Part shown: piece by piece, positions 20,024 to 27,648 of the stretch | How positions within the stretch are numbered: position 1 is the first letter of the stretch | Layout of the letters: each line of letters begins with the position of its first letter | Source of the DNA: Nocardia arthritidis | Lineage (GTDB): Bacteria; Actinomycetota; Actinomycetes; Mycobacteriales; Mycobacteriaceae | NCBI RefSeq assembly: GCF_011801145.1 | Contig: NZ_CP046172.1 | Location: 1,736,001 to 1,800,000, forward strand | Reading direction: 5' to 3' | Length of the DNA: 64,000 nt | Made by a program: the position numbers and the translations under genes | The notes under the pieces: generated by a model | What the model saw: the letters and a program-made list of their open reading frames with translations, nothing else | What the model was told of the DNA's origin: nothing | The model's database searches: none

Positions 20024-21232
20024 ATGTCCGTTGTAAGAACTGCGCTGGTCATCGGCGGCGGCGTCGCCGGACCGGTCACCGCGACCGCGCTGCACCTGGC
20101 CGGTATCGAGGCCCGGGTGTACGAGGCATATCCCGGACCGGCCTTCGGTATCGGCAGCAATCTCGCGCTGGCCCCGAATGGCGTTGCGGCACTTGACGTC
20201 ATCGACGCGGGGGATGCGTTGCGTGCGGTCGCGACACCGATCTCGCACGGGCTCATGGTCCTCGGCGACCGGCGTATGCCGATGCCGCAGAGCGCCGAAT
20301 TCGGCTTCGAACCGCTGCGCGCGGTCGATCGCAGCGATCTGCATCAACTGCTGCACGACCGCGCGGTCGCCGAGGGCGTGACCTTCGAGTACAACAAGCG
20401 GCTGGTGCGGGTGGACGAGCATCCGGAGGGTGTCACCGCACACTTCGCCGACGGCAGCACCGCCACCGCCGACGTGCTGATCGGCGCCGACGGCATCCGT
20501 TCGACGGTGCGCACCCTGATCGATCCGAAGGCGCCCGGCGCCGGATACACCGGCATGGTCGGGTTCGCCGTATACCTCGACAGCAGCGGGATCGAGCTCG
20601 AGCCGGAGACCGTGTACTTCACCTACGGCAAGAACGCCTACTACCTGTACTGGTTGCACGGGAACGGCAAGATCTCCTGGGGTATCAACCTGCCGCACGA
20701 GTACATGACGCTGACCGAGGCCAGGTCGGTCCCGGCCGAGCACTGGCTGCGCCGGCTCCGCGAGACCTACGGCGAGGACTATCCCGCAGGTGAATTCGTA
20801 AGGCGCACAACGGCGGAGAACCTGCAGACGCAGGGCGCGCTGCACATCATGCCGCCGGTGCCGAACTGGTACCGCGGCCGCATGGTGCTGGTGGGCGACG
20901 CGGTGCACGCGCCGTCCAACAGTTCCGGTCAGGGTGCGTCGCTGGCGATCGAGAGCTCCATCCAACTGGCCCGCTGCCTGCGCGATTTCGCCGATCCGGA
21001 GTCGGCCTTCGCGGCCTATGTCGAGCTGCGGCGAAACAGGGTGGAGGGCATCGCGGCGCGGGCCGCGAAGATCAACCACAGCAAGACGCCGGGGATGGTC
21101 GCCAAGAAGATCATGCCGATGTTCATGCCGCTGGCGATGAAGATGATGAACATCGAGAAGACCATGCGGACCGAACAGGGTTACCGCATCGACTGGGACG
21201 TCCCAGTACAGCGGGAACTGGCCGCGGCCTGA
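20024..21232 (+). CDS. FAD-dependent aromatic-type monooxygenase (copy 1)
   Basis: 402-residue group A flavoprotein monooxygenase (PHBH/UbiH/TetX-like), using NAD(P)H and O2 to hydroxylate a small or polyketide-like substrate. FAD motifs: GGGVAGP near the N terminus, DRSDLHQLL with the second Arg/Asp motif, LIGADGIRSTVR (DG motif) and MVLVGDAVHAPSNSSGQGAS (GD motif). C-terminal tail about 60 residues. ATG start. The next gene is a close paralogue (same strand, 180 bp later), and the regions upstream of both ATGs are also related, so the pair arose by tandem duplication. No pathway partner is adjacent. Confidence 0.87.
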   Translation: MSVVRTALVIGGGVAGPVTATALHLAGIEARVYEAYPGPAFGIGSNLALAPNGVAALDVIDAGDALRAVATPISHGLMVLGDRRMPMPQSAEFGFEPLRAVDRSDLHQLLHDRAVAEGVTFEYNKRLVRVDEHPEGVTAHFADGSTATADVLIGADGIRSTVRTLIDPKAPGAGYTGMVGFAVYLDSSGIELEPETVYFTYGKNAYYLYWLHGNGKISWGINLPHEYMTLTEARSVPAEHWLRRLRETYGEDYPAGEFVRRTTAENLQTQGALHIMPPVPNWYRGRMVLVGDAVHAPSNSSGQGASLAIESSIQLARCLRDFADPESAFAAYVELRRNRVEGIAARAAKINHSKTPGMVAKKIMPMFMPLAMKMMNIEKTMRTEQGYRIDWDVPVQRELAAA

Positions 21233-21248
21233 TCACCCTTCAGACTGT

Positions 21249-21271
21249 CGGTCGTGCGTAAGGCACGACCG
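21249..21271 (+). terminator. Hairpin between tandem monooxygenases
   Basis: Perfect 9-bp stem cggtcgtgc / gcacgaccg with a 5-nt loop, 16 nt after the first monooxygenase stop. Confidence 0.55.
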
Positions 21272-21283
21272 GCTACCGAAAAC

Positions 21284-21303
21284 GGCGGTGCCGCAACACC
21301 GCC
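21284..21303 (+). repeat. Second hairpin, copied from the leader of copy 1
   Basis: ggcggtg / caccgcc around ccgcaa. Contains GGTGCCGCAACACC, nearly identical to GGTGCGGCAACACC in the hairpin at 19853-19896 upstream of copy 1. It marks the duplicated leader. Confidence 0.4.
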
Positions 21304-21412
21304 GGAATTCTCCGAATCCAATTCGCGCGTATCCGGCTGAAGTCCGGCCAGCAGCGGAGCGTGGCGTGCTCGGGTTCGGCTCTGGAAATTCGAAAATGAT
21401 TGGAGCACAACC

Positions 21413-22612
21413 ATGTCCAAAACACGTTCCGCGATCGTCATCGGCGGCGGGATCGCCGGACCCGTCACCGCGACCGCCCTGCACAAGGCGGGCATCGAGG
21501 CGCGGATCTACGAGAGTTACCCGCACGAATCGCTCGGCGTCGGCGGCGGGCTCGGGCTTGCCGCCAATGGCATTGCGGCACTTGATGTCATCGGCGCAGG
21601 CGAGGCCTTCCGGGCGGTGTCGGAACCGGCGCGGCGGCAATTCATGGTGCTGGGCGGCAAGCAAATCGAATTGCCGCCGGTCGACGGGATCGAACCGCTG
21701 CGATCGGTCACCCGCAGCGACCTGTACCGGGTACTGCACGAGCGGGCGGCGGATGCGGGTGTGCCGATCGAATACGGCAAACGCATCGAAGGCGTCGAGG
21801 AGCACGACGCGAGGGTCACCGCGCACTTCACCGACGGCAGCACGGCCACCGCCGATGTGCTCATCGGCGCGGACGGCATCCACTCGACCGTGCGGACGCT
21901 GATCGATCCGCAGGCGCCGGGGCCGAACTACACCGGCATGCTCGCATTCGGCGCCGCCGTCGATGTCGACGTCGATGTGGAGCCGGAGAGCATGTACTTC
22001 GTATTCGGCAAGAAGGCGTACTACCTGTACTGGTCGACGGCCGACGGCAAGATCGTCTGGGCCGTCAACCTGCCGCACCGGGAGTACCTGACCTTGGCCC
22101 AGGCCAATGCGAAACCCGCCGAACACTGGCTGCGGTTGATCCGGGAGTTCTACGGCGATGACACGCCCGGTGGTGAATTCGCCCGTGCCACAACGGCGGA
22201 GAACCTGATCACCATCGGCGGCCTGCACATCATGCCGTCGGTGCCGCACTGGTACCGGGGCCGGATGGCGCTGGTGGGCGATGCGGTGCACGCGCCGTCC
22301 AACAGCACGGGGCAGGGCGCGTCGCTGGCCATCGAGAGCGCCGTCCAGCTGGCTCGGTGCCTGCGCGACCTGCCGGACGCCGCCTCGGCATTCGCCGCCT
22401 ACGAGCGGCTGCGCCGGGGCCGGGTGGAGAAGATCGCCGCCCGCGGTGCGCAGGTGAATCATCAGAAGACGATGGGACCAATCGCCAGGATGGTGATGCC
22501 GAAGGTCATGCCGATCATGATGCGGATGGCCAGCGTGCAGAAGGTGACGCGGGATGAGCAGAACTATCGGATCGACTGGGATGCGCCCGTGCAGCGGGAA
22601 CTGGCGGCTTGA
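21413..22612 (+). CDS. FAD-dependent aromatic-type monooxygenase (copy 2)
   Basis: 399-residue paralogue of the preceding gene with the same motifs: GGGIAGP, RSDLYRVLHE, LIGADGIHSTVRTLID and MALVGDAVHAPSNSTGQGAS, and an identical end pattern IDWD-PVQRELAA. The two proteins differ throughout the substrate domain, so they may have diverged in specificity. ATG start; both copies share gattgga about 10-14 bases before the ATG. Only 34 bp separate the stop from a LysR gene on the same strand, which may be cotranscribed. Confidence 0.87.
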   Translation: MSKTRSAIVIGGGIAGPVTATALHKAGIEARIYESYPHESLGVGGGLGLAANGIAALDVIGAGEAFRAVSEPARRQFMVLGGKQIELPPVDGIEPLRSVTRSDLYRVLHERAADAGVPIEYGKRIEGVEEHDARVTAHFTDGSTATADVLIGADGIHSTVRTLIDPQAPGPNYTGMLAFGAAVDVDVDVEPESMYFVFGKKAYYLYWSTADGKIVWAVNLPHREYLTLAQANAKPAEHWLRLIREFYGDDTPGGEFARATTAENLITIGGLHIMPSVPHWYRGRMALVGDAVHAPSNSTGQGASLAIESAVQLARCLRDLPDAASAFAAYERLRRGRVEKIAARGAQVNHQKTMGPIARMVMPKVMPIMMRMASVQKVTRDEQNYRIDWDAPVQRELAA

Positions 22613-22646
22613 CGCCGCATTATCTGATAACGAATAGACTGCCGCC

Positions 22647-23567
22647 GTGTCCGATAGGGATTCCGATGGCAGTCCGGATCTGAACCAACTGCGCACCTTC
22701 CTCGCCGTCCACCGCGCCGGTTCGATCACCGCGGGCGCGCGGCTGATCGGGCTCTCCCAACCCACGGTGACCGCCCAGCTGCAGGTGCTGGAGAAGCGGC
22801 TCGGCTATCGGCTGTTCGAACGGCTGCCGCGCGGGGTCGCGCCGACGGCGGCGGCCGACGAATTGGCCGCGCGGGTGGCCGAACCGCTCGATCTGCTCGA
22901 GCTCGCGGTGGGCGGCCGGCGGGCCGCACCGGCCGGGCAACCGCCGGTGCGGCTCGGTGGTCCCGCGGAAATGCTTGCGGTGCAAGCCGTTCCGGCGCTC
23001 GCCCCGCTCGTTTCGGACGGCGTTCGGTTGCACGTCACGGCCGGATTGTCGGAGGAACTGCTGATCGAGCTGCGGGCGGGCGAACTCGATCTGGTGGTGT
23101 CGACGGTCCGGCCGCGCGGGCGGGCCGTCGTCGCGGAACCGCTCAGCGACGAGGAATTCGTGCTGGTGGCCGCGCCCGAGACGGCGCAGCGGGTCGATCG
23201 CGCGCGGCTGAGCCGGGAGGGACCCGCGGTGCTGGCTGATCTTCCGCTGGTGAGCTATGCGCCGGATATGCCGATACTGCGGCGGTATTGGCGGCATGTG
23301 TTCGGCGTGCGGCTCACCCGTTCCGCGGCCGTCGTGGTCGCGGATCTGCGGGCGGTGCGGTCGGCGGTTGTCGCGGGCGGCGGGATCAGTGTGCTGCCGC
23401 GTTATCTGTGCGCGGACGAATTATCTTGCGGCGCACTGGTTCCGCTGCTGGAGCCGGAGGATCCGCCGATCAATACCGGATTCCTGGTGCGGCGGCCGGG
23501 CACCGTTGTGCGCCCGCATGTGGAGCTGGTCGCGCGGCGGCTGCTCGCGGCCGGGCGCACCTGGTGA
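22647..23567 (+). CDS. LysR family transcriptional regulator
   Basis: 306 residues. The N-terminal winged HTH is LNQLRTFLAVHRAGSITAGARLIGLSQPTVTAQLQVLEKRLG, followed by a periplasmic-binding-like effector domain (about residues 95-300). GTG start. Lies immediately downstream of the two monooxygenase genes in the same direction, unlike the divergent layout usual for LysR activators. It probably belongs to that unit, but its target is not shown. A small ttatc-t-gataa palindrome lies in the 34-bp gap. Confidence 0.88.
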   Translation: MSDRDSDGSPDLNQLRTFLAVHRAGSITAGARLIGLSQPTVTAQLQVLEKRLGYRLFERLPRGVAPTAAADELAARVAEPLDLLELAVGGRRAAPAGQPPVRLGGPAEMLAVQAVPALAPLVSDGVRLHVTAGLSEELLIELRAGELDLVVSTVRPRGRAVVAEPLSDEEFVLVAAPETAQRVDRARLSREGPAVLADLPLVSYAPDMPILRRYWRHVFGVRLTRSAAVVVADLRAVRSAVVAGGGISVLPRYLCADELSCGALVPLLEPEDPPINTGFLVRRPGTVVRPHVELVARRLLAAGRTW

Positions 23568-23591
23568 TCCGGGATTGTCTTGGGTGCGTGG

Positions 23592-24404
23592 TCAATTCAG
23601 CAGCGCTGCGTCGGACCTGCGTTCGGCGCGGGCGCGGAGGATGGCGGCGGTCTGCGCGTCGGCGGGCAGGAATGCCTCCAGGAACAGCTCGTTCAGCGTG
23701 ATGTCGGCCGCGGTGGCGAATGAGGTGAAGGTGGTGATCAGGCGCAGTTCACCGTCGTCGCCGCGCAACCGCAGCGGCACCGCGAAGCCGAGGTGGTCGG
23801 GGCCCGGATTCAGTTCCGGCAGATAGCCTTCCAGCTCGGCGATGAGTTCGTCGAGTTCCGGATCCGGGCTGCGCAGCGCGCGGGCGCGCAGGTTCTCGGT
23901 GATGTGCCTGCCCCATTCCGGCAGGTTGAGTACCCGCTTGGCCAGTCCGTCGGGGTGCAGCGCGAGCCGCAGAATACTGATCGGCGGTTCCAGCAACTCC
24001 GGTGCGGCGCCCTCGCTGAACACATCGAATGCGGCATTGGCGGCGAGCAGAATGCCGTGCGGGCGAACGACGATCGCCGGATAGGGAAGGTGTCCGTCGA
24101 GGATCGTCCGCAGCGCGTCGCGCACCGGAGCCAGCTCCGGTTTGTCGAAATCCGATTCCGGGAAGATCGGCGCGTAACCGGCGGCGAGCAGCAGCGCATT
24201 GCGTTCGCGTAGCGAGAGATCCAGCGATTCGGCCAGCCGGATGACCATGGTGCGGCCCGGGTGCGACCGGCCCTGTTCCAGGAAGCTCAGGTAGCGCTGG
24301 CTGGTGTCGGCGCGAATGGCCAGATCCAGCTGGCTGACCCGGCGCAGGGTGCGCCAGTGTCGCAGCTGTTTCGCGAAGCCGTTGGGGTGCAGCGCTGTCG
24401 TCAT
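23592..24404 (-). CDS. XRE regulator with MmyB-like ligand domain
   Basis: 270 residues. The N-terminal Xre helix-turn-helix (residues about 9-65) reads LRHWRTLRRVSQLDLAIRADTSQRYLSFLEQGRSHPGR. The C-terminal two thirds match the MmyB-like PAS-type ligand domain (PYPAIVVRPHGILLAANAAFD, DLPEWGRHI-type core, LRLRGDDGELRLITTFTSF). This architecture is common for repressors of an adjacent oxidoreductase gene in actinobacteria. ATG start. Divergent from the NTF2-like/oxidoreductase operon across a 133-bp region holding two matching palindromes. Convergent with LysR. Confidence 0.9.
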   Translation of the reverse strand: MTTALHPNGFAKQLRHWRTLRRVSQLDLAIRADTSQRYLSFLEQGRSHPGRTMVIRLAESLDLSLRERNALLLAAGYAPIFPESDFDKPELAPVRDALRTILDGHLPYPAIVVRPHGILLAANAAFDVFSEGAAPELLEPPISILRLALHPDGLAKRVLNLPEWGRHITENLRARALRSPDPELDELIAELEGYLPELNPGPDHLGFAVPLRLRGDDGELRLITTFTSFATAADITLNELFLEAFLPADAQTAAILRARAERRSDAALLN

Positions 24405-24438
24405 GATTCCAGTAGAAACCGCGTGCGGGCACAGCGCT

Positions 24439-24454
24439 ATTCCCTGGAGGGAAT
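24439..24454. promoter_or_regulatory. Operator copy 1 (attccc-N4-gggaat)
   Basis: attccctggagggaat, 35 bp upstream of the XRE gene start. Pairs with a second copy 47 bp away. Confidence 0.6.
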
Positions 24455-24485
24455 GATGAACCGCATGCTTGACGGGGTCTCGGCT

Positions 24486-24501
24486 ATTCCCTCGAGGGAA
24501 T
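24486..24501. promoter_or_regulatory. Operator copy 2 (attccc-N4-gggaat)
   Basis: attccctcgagggaat, a perfect 16-bp palindrome 36 bp upstream of the NTF2-like gene. Start-to-start spacing from copy 1 is 47 bp, and each copy lies about 35 bp from one of the two divergent genes. Confidence 0.6.
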
Positions 24502-24537
24502 CGCGGACCTCGGCGTCCCGCGGCCAAACTCGTCGGC

Positions 24538-24984
24538 ATGAGCAAGCAATACACCGATGGCGAGCTGGCGGATTTCACGCAGCGCTGGGTCGCGATATGG
24601 AATGAGGCGGATCCGGCGTTACGGCACAAGCGGGTTCGCGAGGTCTGGGCGGCAGACGGCGTGCAGGTGCTCGTCGATCCGCCGGTGGAGATGCGGGAAC
24701 AGGCAGCGAGCCTGGCCATTCCGGCGCCGCCGTTGACGGTGCACGGACAGGAGGCGATGGAGCGCCGGGTGACCCGGGCGTACGAAATGTTCATCGCGCC
24801 CGGCGAATACGTCTTCGAGCCCGAGGAACCGGCGACCAATCTGCCAGCCGGGCTGATCGGTCTGCACTGGAAGATGGTGACGCGGGCCGACGGCGCGAAG
24901 GCGGGTGGCGGCTACGACGTCTTCGGACTCGACGCGCAGGGCCGCGTGCTCACCTGCCACCAGTTCATCGAGGGTGTGCGATGA
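24538..24984 (+). CDS. NTF2-like (SnoaL-type) protein
   Basis: 148-residue protein with the cone-shaped NTF2/SnoaL-like fold signature: an N-terminal helix FTQRWVAIWNEADPALR, VREVWAADGVQVLVDPP, VTRAYEMFI and a final strand set GLDAQGRVLTCHQFIEGVR. Such proteins act as small hydrolases, isomerases or ligand carriers; nothing here fixes the activity. ATG start. The stop overlaps the next gene's ATG (ATGA), so it is coupled to the oxidoreductase and likely repressed by the divergent XRE protein. Confidence 0.8.
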   Translation: MSKQYTDGELADFTQRWVAIWNEADPALRHKRVREVWAADGVQVLVDPPVEMREQAASLAIPAPPLTVHGQEAMERRVTRAYEMFIAPGEYVFEPEEPATNLPAGLIGLHWKMVTRADGAKAGGGYDVFGLDAQGRVLTCHQFIEGVR

Positions 24985-25997
24985 AAGGCGTTGCGTATCA
25001 CCTCGAACCGCTGCGCGACCTCGCGGGACTGAGCATCCGGCCGCAGGCGCGGCCGGAGCCGGGGCCGCACCAGGTGGTGATCGAGGTGCGGGCCGCCAGC
25101 CTCAACCGGCGGGATCTGATGTTGCTGGACGGCACCTATCCGCTGCCCGCCGAGCCGGGAATCGTCCCGCTGTCGGATGGTGTCGGGGTGGTTGTCGCGG
25201 TGGGCGAGAAGGTGACTCGGGCCGCGCTCGGCGATCGGGTCACTGCGACCTACTACCCGCACTACATCGACGGACCACAGCGGCTGGCACACGTTCGTCA
25301 GCAGTACGGCGCCAACTTCAACGGCATGCTCGCCACTTACGCACTGCTGGAAGAGGATTCGGTGGTGCACGTGCCGGAATACCTCACCGATGCGGAGGCG
25401 GCGTCGCTGACCTGTGCCGGTGTCGTGTCCTGGGCCGCGCTCACCAAACCGGTTCCGGTGCGGCCCGATGAGTCGGTGCTGACCGTCGGCACCGGAACCG
25501 TCGCGATCTTCGCCGCGCAATTCGGCAAACTCCTTGGCGGGCGGGTTATTTCGATAACCTCGACCGAGCGCAAGGCCGAGCGGCTGCGCAAGCTCGGCGT
25601 CGACGAGGTGGTGGTGCGGGCCGAGCATCCGGACTGGGAACAGCGGGTGCTGGAGCTCACCGGTGGCGACGGCGTCGATCATGTGGTGGACGCGGTGGGC
25701 GGGTCGACGGTGGCGAAATCGGTGCGGTCGGGCGCGTACAACGCGCGGATCACCATGATCGGCGCCATGCCGACCGGCGAAAACGCCACCGGCGGTGACC
25801 TGTTCGGCGACAAATACCTCTCGATCAGGAAGATCGCGGTCGGCAGCCGCGCCGATTTCGAGGCCATGAATGTCGCGATGACCGAGCATCGGATGCGTCC
25901 GGTCATCGATCGGGAGTTCTCGTTCGACGAGGCGGTCGAGGCCTATCGCTACTTCCGTGACGAGAATCCGTTCGGCAAGGTGATCGTCACGATGTGA
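24981..25997 (+). CDS. Quinone/zinc-type MDR alcohol dehydrogenase family oxidoreductase
   Basis: 338-residue NAD(P)-dependent medium-chain reductase. GroES-like N-terminal domain (VIEVRAASLNRRDLMLL, IVPLSDGVGVVVAVGEKV) and Rossmann domain (VLTVGTGTVAIFAAQFGKLLGGRVI; GTGTVA in place of the usual GxGGVG), with VDHVVDAVGG. Structural and catalytic zinc cysteines are missing, so it is probably a zinc-independent enone/quinone reductase. ATG start overlaps the NTF2-like stop. Same unit as the two palindromic operators and the XRE regulator. Confidence 0.88.
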   Translation: MKGVAYHLEPLRDLAGLSIRPQARPEPGPHQVVIEVRAASLNRRDLMLLDGTYPLPAEPGIVPLSDGVGVVVAVGEKVTRAALGDRVTATYYPHYIDGPQRLAHVRQQYGANFNGMLATYALLEEDSVVHVPEYLTDAEAASLTCAGVVSWAALTKPVPVRPDESVLTVGTGTVAIFAAQFGKLLGGRVISITSTERKAERLRKLGVDEVVVRAEHPDWEQRVLELTGGDGVDHVVDAVGGSTVAKSVRSGAYNARITMIGAMPTGENATGGDLFGDKYLSIRKIAVGSRADFEAMNVAMTEHRMRPVIDREFSFDEAVEAYRYFRDENPFGKVIVTM

Positions 25998-26003
25998 GCG
26001 TGT

Positions 26004-26228
26004 TCATGCCTCGAAAGGCACGGTATTGCCCGCGGTGTCGCGCATCCCGGCCGTCGCTTCGACGGCGGCCGCCAATTCCGCGGCGGTGGTCCAGGTGCGG
26101 GCCGGTTCGCCCGCGAGATTGCCGATGGTGAGCCAGGTTTCGGTCGCGCGGTAGCGGACCAGGCCGCGGCCCGCCGCGTCGACGGTGACATCGAGGTCAC
26201 CGGAAACCGTCCCCTCCTCGTCGGTCAT
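26004..26228 (-). CDS. Small hypothetical protein
   Basis: 74 residues from ATG 26228: an acidic beta-rich protein with VTVDAAGRGLVRYRATETWLTIGNLAG and TWTTAAELAAAVEATAG. No family recognised. The open frame continues further upstream, but only this ATG is a usable start, and it has no clear ribosome site. Lies 36 bp after the DUF1524 gene on the same strand, so may be cotranscribed with it. Confidence 0.5.
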   Translation of the reverse strand: MTDEEGTVSGDLDVTVDAAGRGLVRYRATETWLTIGNLAGEPARTWTTAAELAAAVEATAGMRDTAGNTVPFEA

Positions 26229-26263
26229 GACGGCCGCCGTGGTGGAAAGCTCGATGATGTCGG

Positions 26264-27037
26264 CTATTTGAACGCTCCTCGCTTGACGCAATCGTCGACC
26301 GCGGCACGCAGCGCGGTCTGTTCGGCGGAGTCGATCTTCAGCGCGTATTTTACTTTGACCTGGACATACCGGCCGACATAGGCACACCGGAAGTTGCCCG
26401 GCGGCAGGTAGTTCGCCGCGTCCTGGTCACCCTTCGATCTGTTGGCCGACGGATCGGAGGCGACGAGGTTGAGTGCGTCGTTGGCGATCCGGCGGCGGGT
26501 GTCGTCGTCGCGGGCGTCGGCGCCGGAACGCCACGCCTCCGCCAGCGGGACAATGTGTTCGGCGTCGACGCCGGACGGGTCGGTGATCCACTTGTACGGC
26601 CCCACCTGGCCGGTCTTGCGGTCGATGACGCCGTACTGGTCGCGCCAACCTCCGCCGCGGCCGATCGACAGCTCGCAGGTCTTCGGATCCAGTCGGACCG
26701 AGCCGGTGGCATCGCGCAGCAGCATCACGTCGCGGGTGGTGCACTTGGCGTACTGCGCGAATTCGGCGCCGAATCCGTGCTCCGGCTTGTTGAGATCCCA
26801 GTGCGGGAACTTCTCCCTGCTGTAGCCGGTCATCGGATTCTCCGGCGCGACAGCGAGTTTGGTCAGCAGGTCGGTGATCTCTCGGCCGGAGATCGCGGTG
26901 TCCGGGGTGCGGGGCGCCGGGCCCTCGGTGTCCTTGCGCGCTTCGACGAGGGCGTAGACGACGGTTATGAGGACGGCCAAGAGGATAGGAGTGCACACGG
27001 CGATCGCCCGCCGCATCCGTCGCGGCGCAAACCTCAT
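26264..27037 (-). CDS. Exported DUF1524 (HNH-type) nuclease
   Basis: 257-residue protein with an N-terminal signal or anchor helix (RRMRRAIAVCTPILLAVLITVVYAL) and a C-terminal DUF1524/GmrSD-C-like HNH fold: DAEHIVPLAEAWRSGA (HNH His), NDALNLVASDPSANRSKGDQ and the zinc-loop-like PPGNFRCAYVGRYVQVK. Such secreted nucleases are frequent in actinobacteria and presumably degrade extracellular DNA. The start could be ATG 27037 or 27058: the sequence atgaggtttg occurs twice, 21 bp apart, at both ATGs. A structured noncoding region lies upstream. Confidence 0.85.
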   Translation of the reverse strand: MRFAPRRMRRAIAVCTPILLAVLITVVYALVEARKDTEGPAPRTPDTAISGREITDLLTKLAVAPENPMTGYSREKFPHWDLNKPEHGFGAEFAQYAKCTTRDVMLLRDATGSVRLDPKTCELSIGRGGGWRDQYGVIDRKTGQVGPYKWITDPSGVDAEHIVPLAEAWRSGADARDDDTRRRIANDALNLVASDPSANRSKGDQDAANYLPPGNFRCAYVGRYVQVKVKYALKIDSAEQTALRAAVDDCVKRGAFK

Positions 27038-27183
27038 CTGTACTGCCCCAAACCTCATCGCATCCGAAAAGAACCGGGCGTCAAGGTACCTGGTGGCGGC
27101 GTGGCCGGAAGTCATTGCCGGATATGACGTTCGGCACAGCTCGTGATCTGTGCCGCTGCCTCGATTCCGGTGGCGGAAATGGA

Positions 27184-27225
27184 CCAACCCCCGAGTCGCC
27201 GTGCCGGCGCCGACTCGGGGGTTGG
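27184..27225. terminator. Strong 15-bp hairpin in divergent intergenic region
   Basis: ccaacccccgagtcg and cgactcgggggttgg form a perfect 15-bp stem with a 12-nt loop. It lies upstream of both flanking divergent genes, so it ends neither of them. A minus-strand promoter 190 bp away would make it the end of a short RNA. Confidence 0.65.
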
Positions 27226-27403
27226 CGAATCACAAACCGAGAGCGGCATCTTGGCGGCGGGCGGGCGGTTGTCCCATCCGTTGTCCCCGCGCTGCCGACC
27301 CCACGAGGCTGATGAGGGGGAGCCTCGAAGAGCCGGGCCGCCGGGCCGCTCTCGTTCGTGACGATCTTGGTGCGAGCTCTGCTTCGCTCGCCATCATCTA
27401 CGT
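27184..27403 (-). ncRNA. Candidate small RNA or leader, about 220 nt
   Basis: Predicted minus-strand transcript from a TTGCCA-17-TACTGT promoter to the 15-bp hairpin. It contains an internal gaggct/agcctc stem and no convincing ORF. It could be a free sRNA or an attenuated leader of the DUF1524 gene, which begins 147 nt past the hairpin. The rest of the gap between 27038 and 27648 shows only a CRP-like site and a small cgccga palindrome near 27562. Confidence 0.3.
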
Positions 27404-27409
27404 AACAAG

Positions 27410-27438
27410 ACAGTAGATAACTGGTTACCGTTTGGCAA
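27410..27438 (-). promoter_or_regulatory. Minus-strand sigma-70-type promoter
   Basis: TTGCCA (27438-27433) and TACTGT (27415-27410) with 17-bp spacing, reading towards the hairpin and DUF1524. Confidence 0.4.
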
Positions 27439-27539
27439 GTCATCGAGCTGGCTTCGGCGAACTTCTAAGCTGTTCCTCAGCTAACCCGCCATTTCTACTG
27501 CCCTTCTACGGAAAGCGGTTGAAATCGCAAGGAACTCGA

Positions 27540-27553
27540 GTGACGGGCATCAC
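27540..27553. promoter_or_regulatory. CRP-like site upstream of haloalkane dehalogenase
   Basis: aGTGAcgggcaTCACa fits the GTGA-N6-TCAC core, 95 bp upstream of the dehalogenase ATG. Confidence 0.35.
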
Positions 27554-27648
27554 ATGAAATTCGCCGATTCGGCGGTCACAGCCGAGCCGAACCGCGTGTC
27601 CAACCGGGTGTAGGCGACAAAGCCACCACATCCGAAGGGACGGACATC

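Noticed and set aside
27240..27420. Known riboswitch (c-di-AMP ydaO, cobalamin, ykkC) in the region before DUF1524
   Set aside because: I looked for the conserved core segments of these classes and did not find them; only generic stems are visible.
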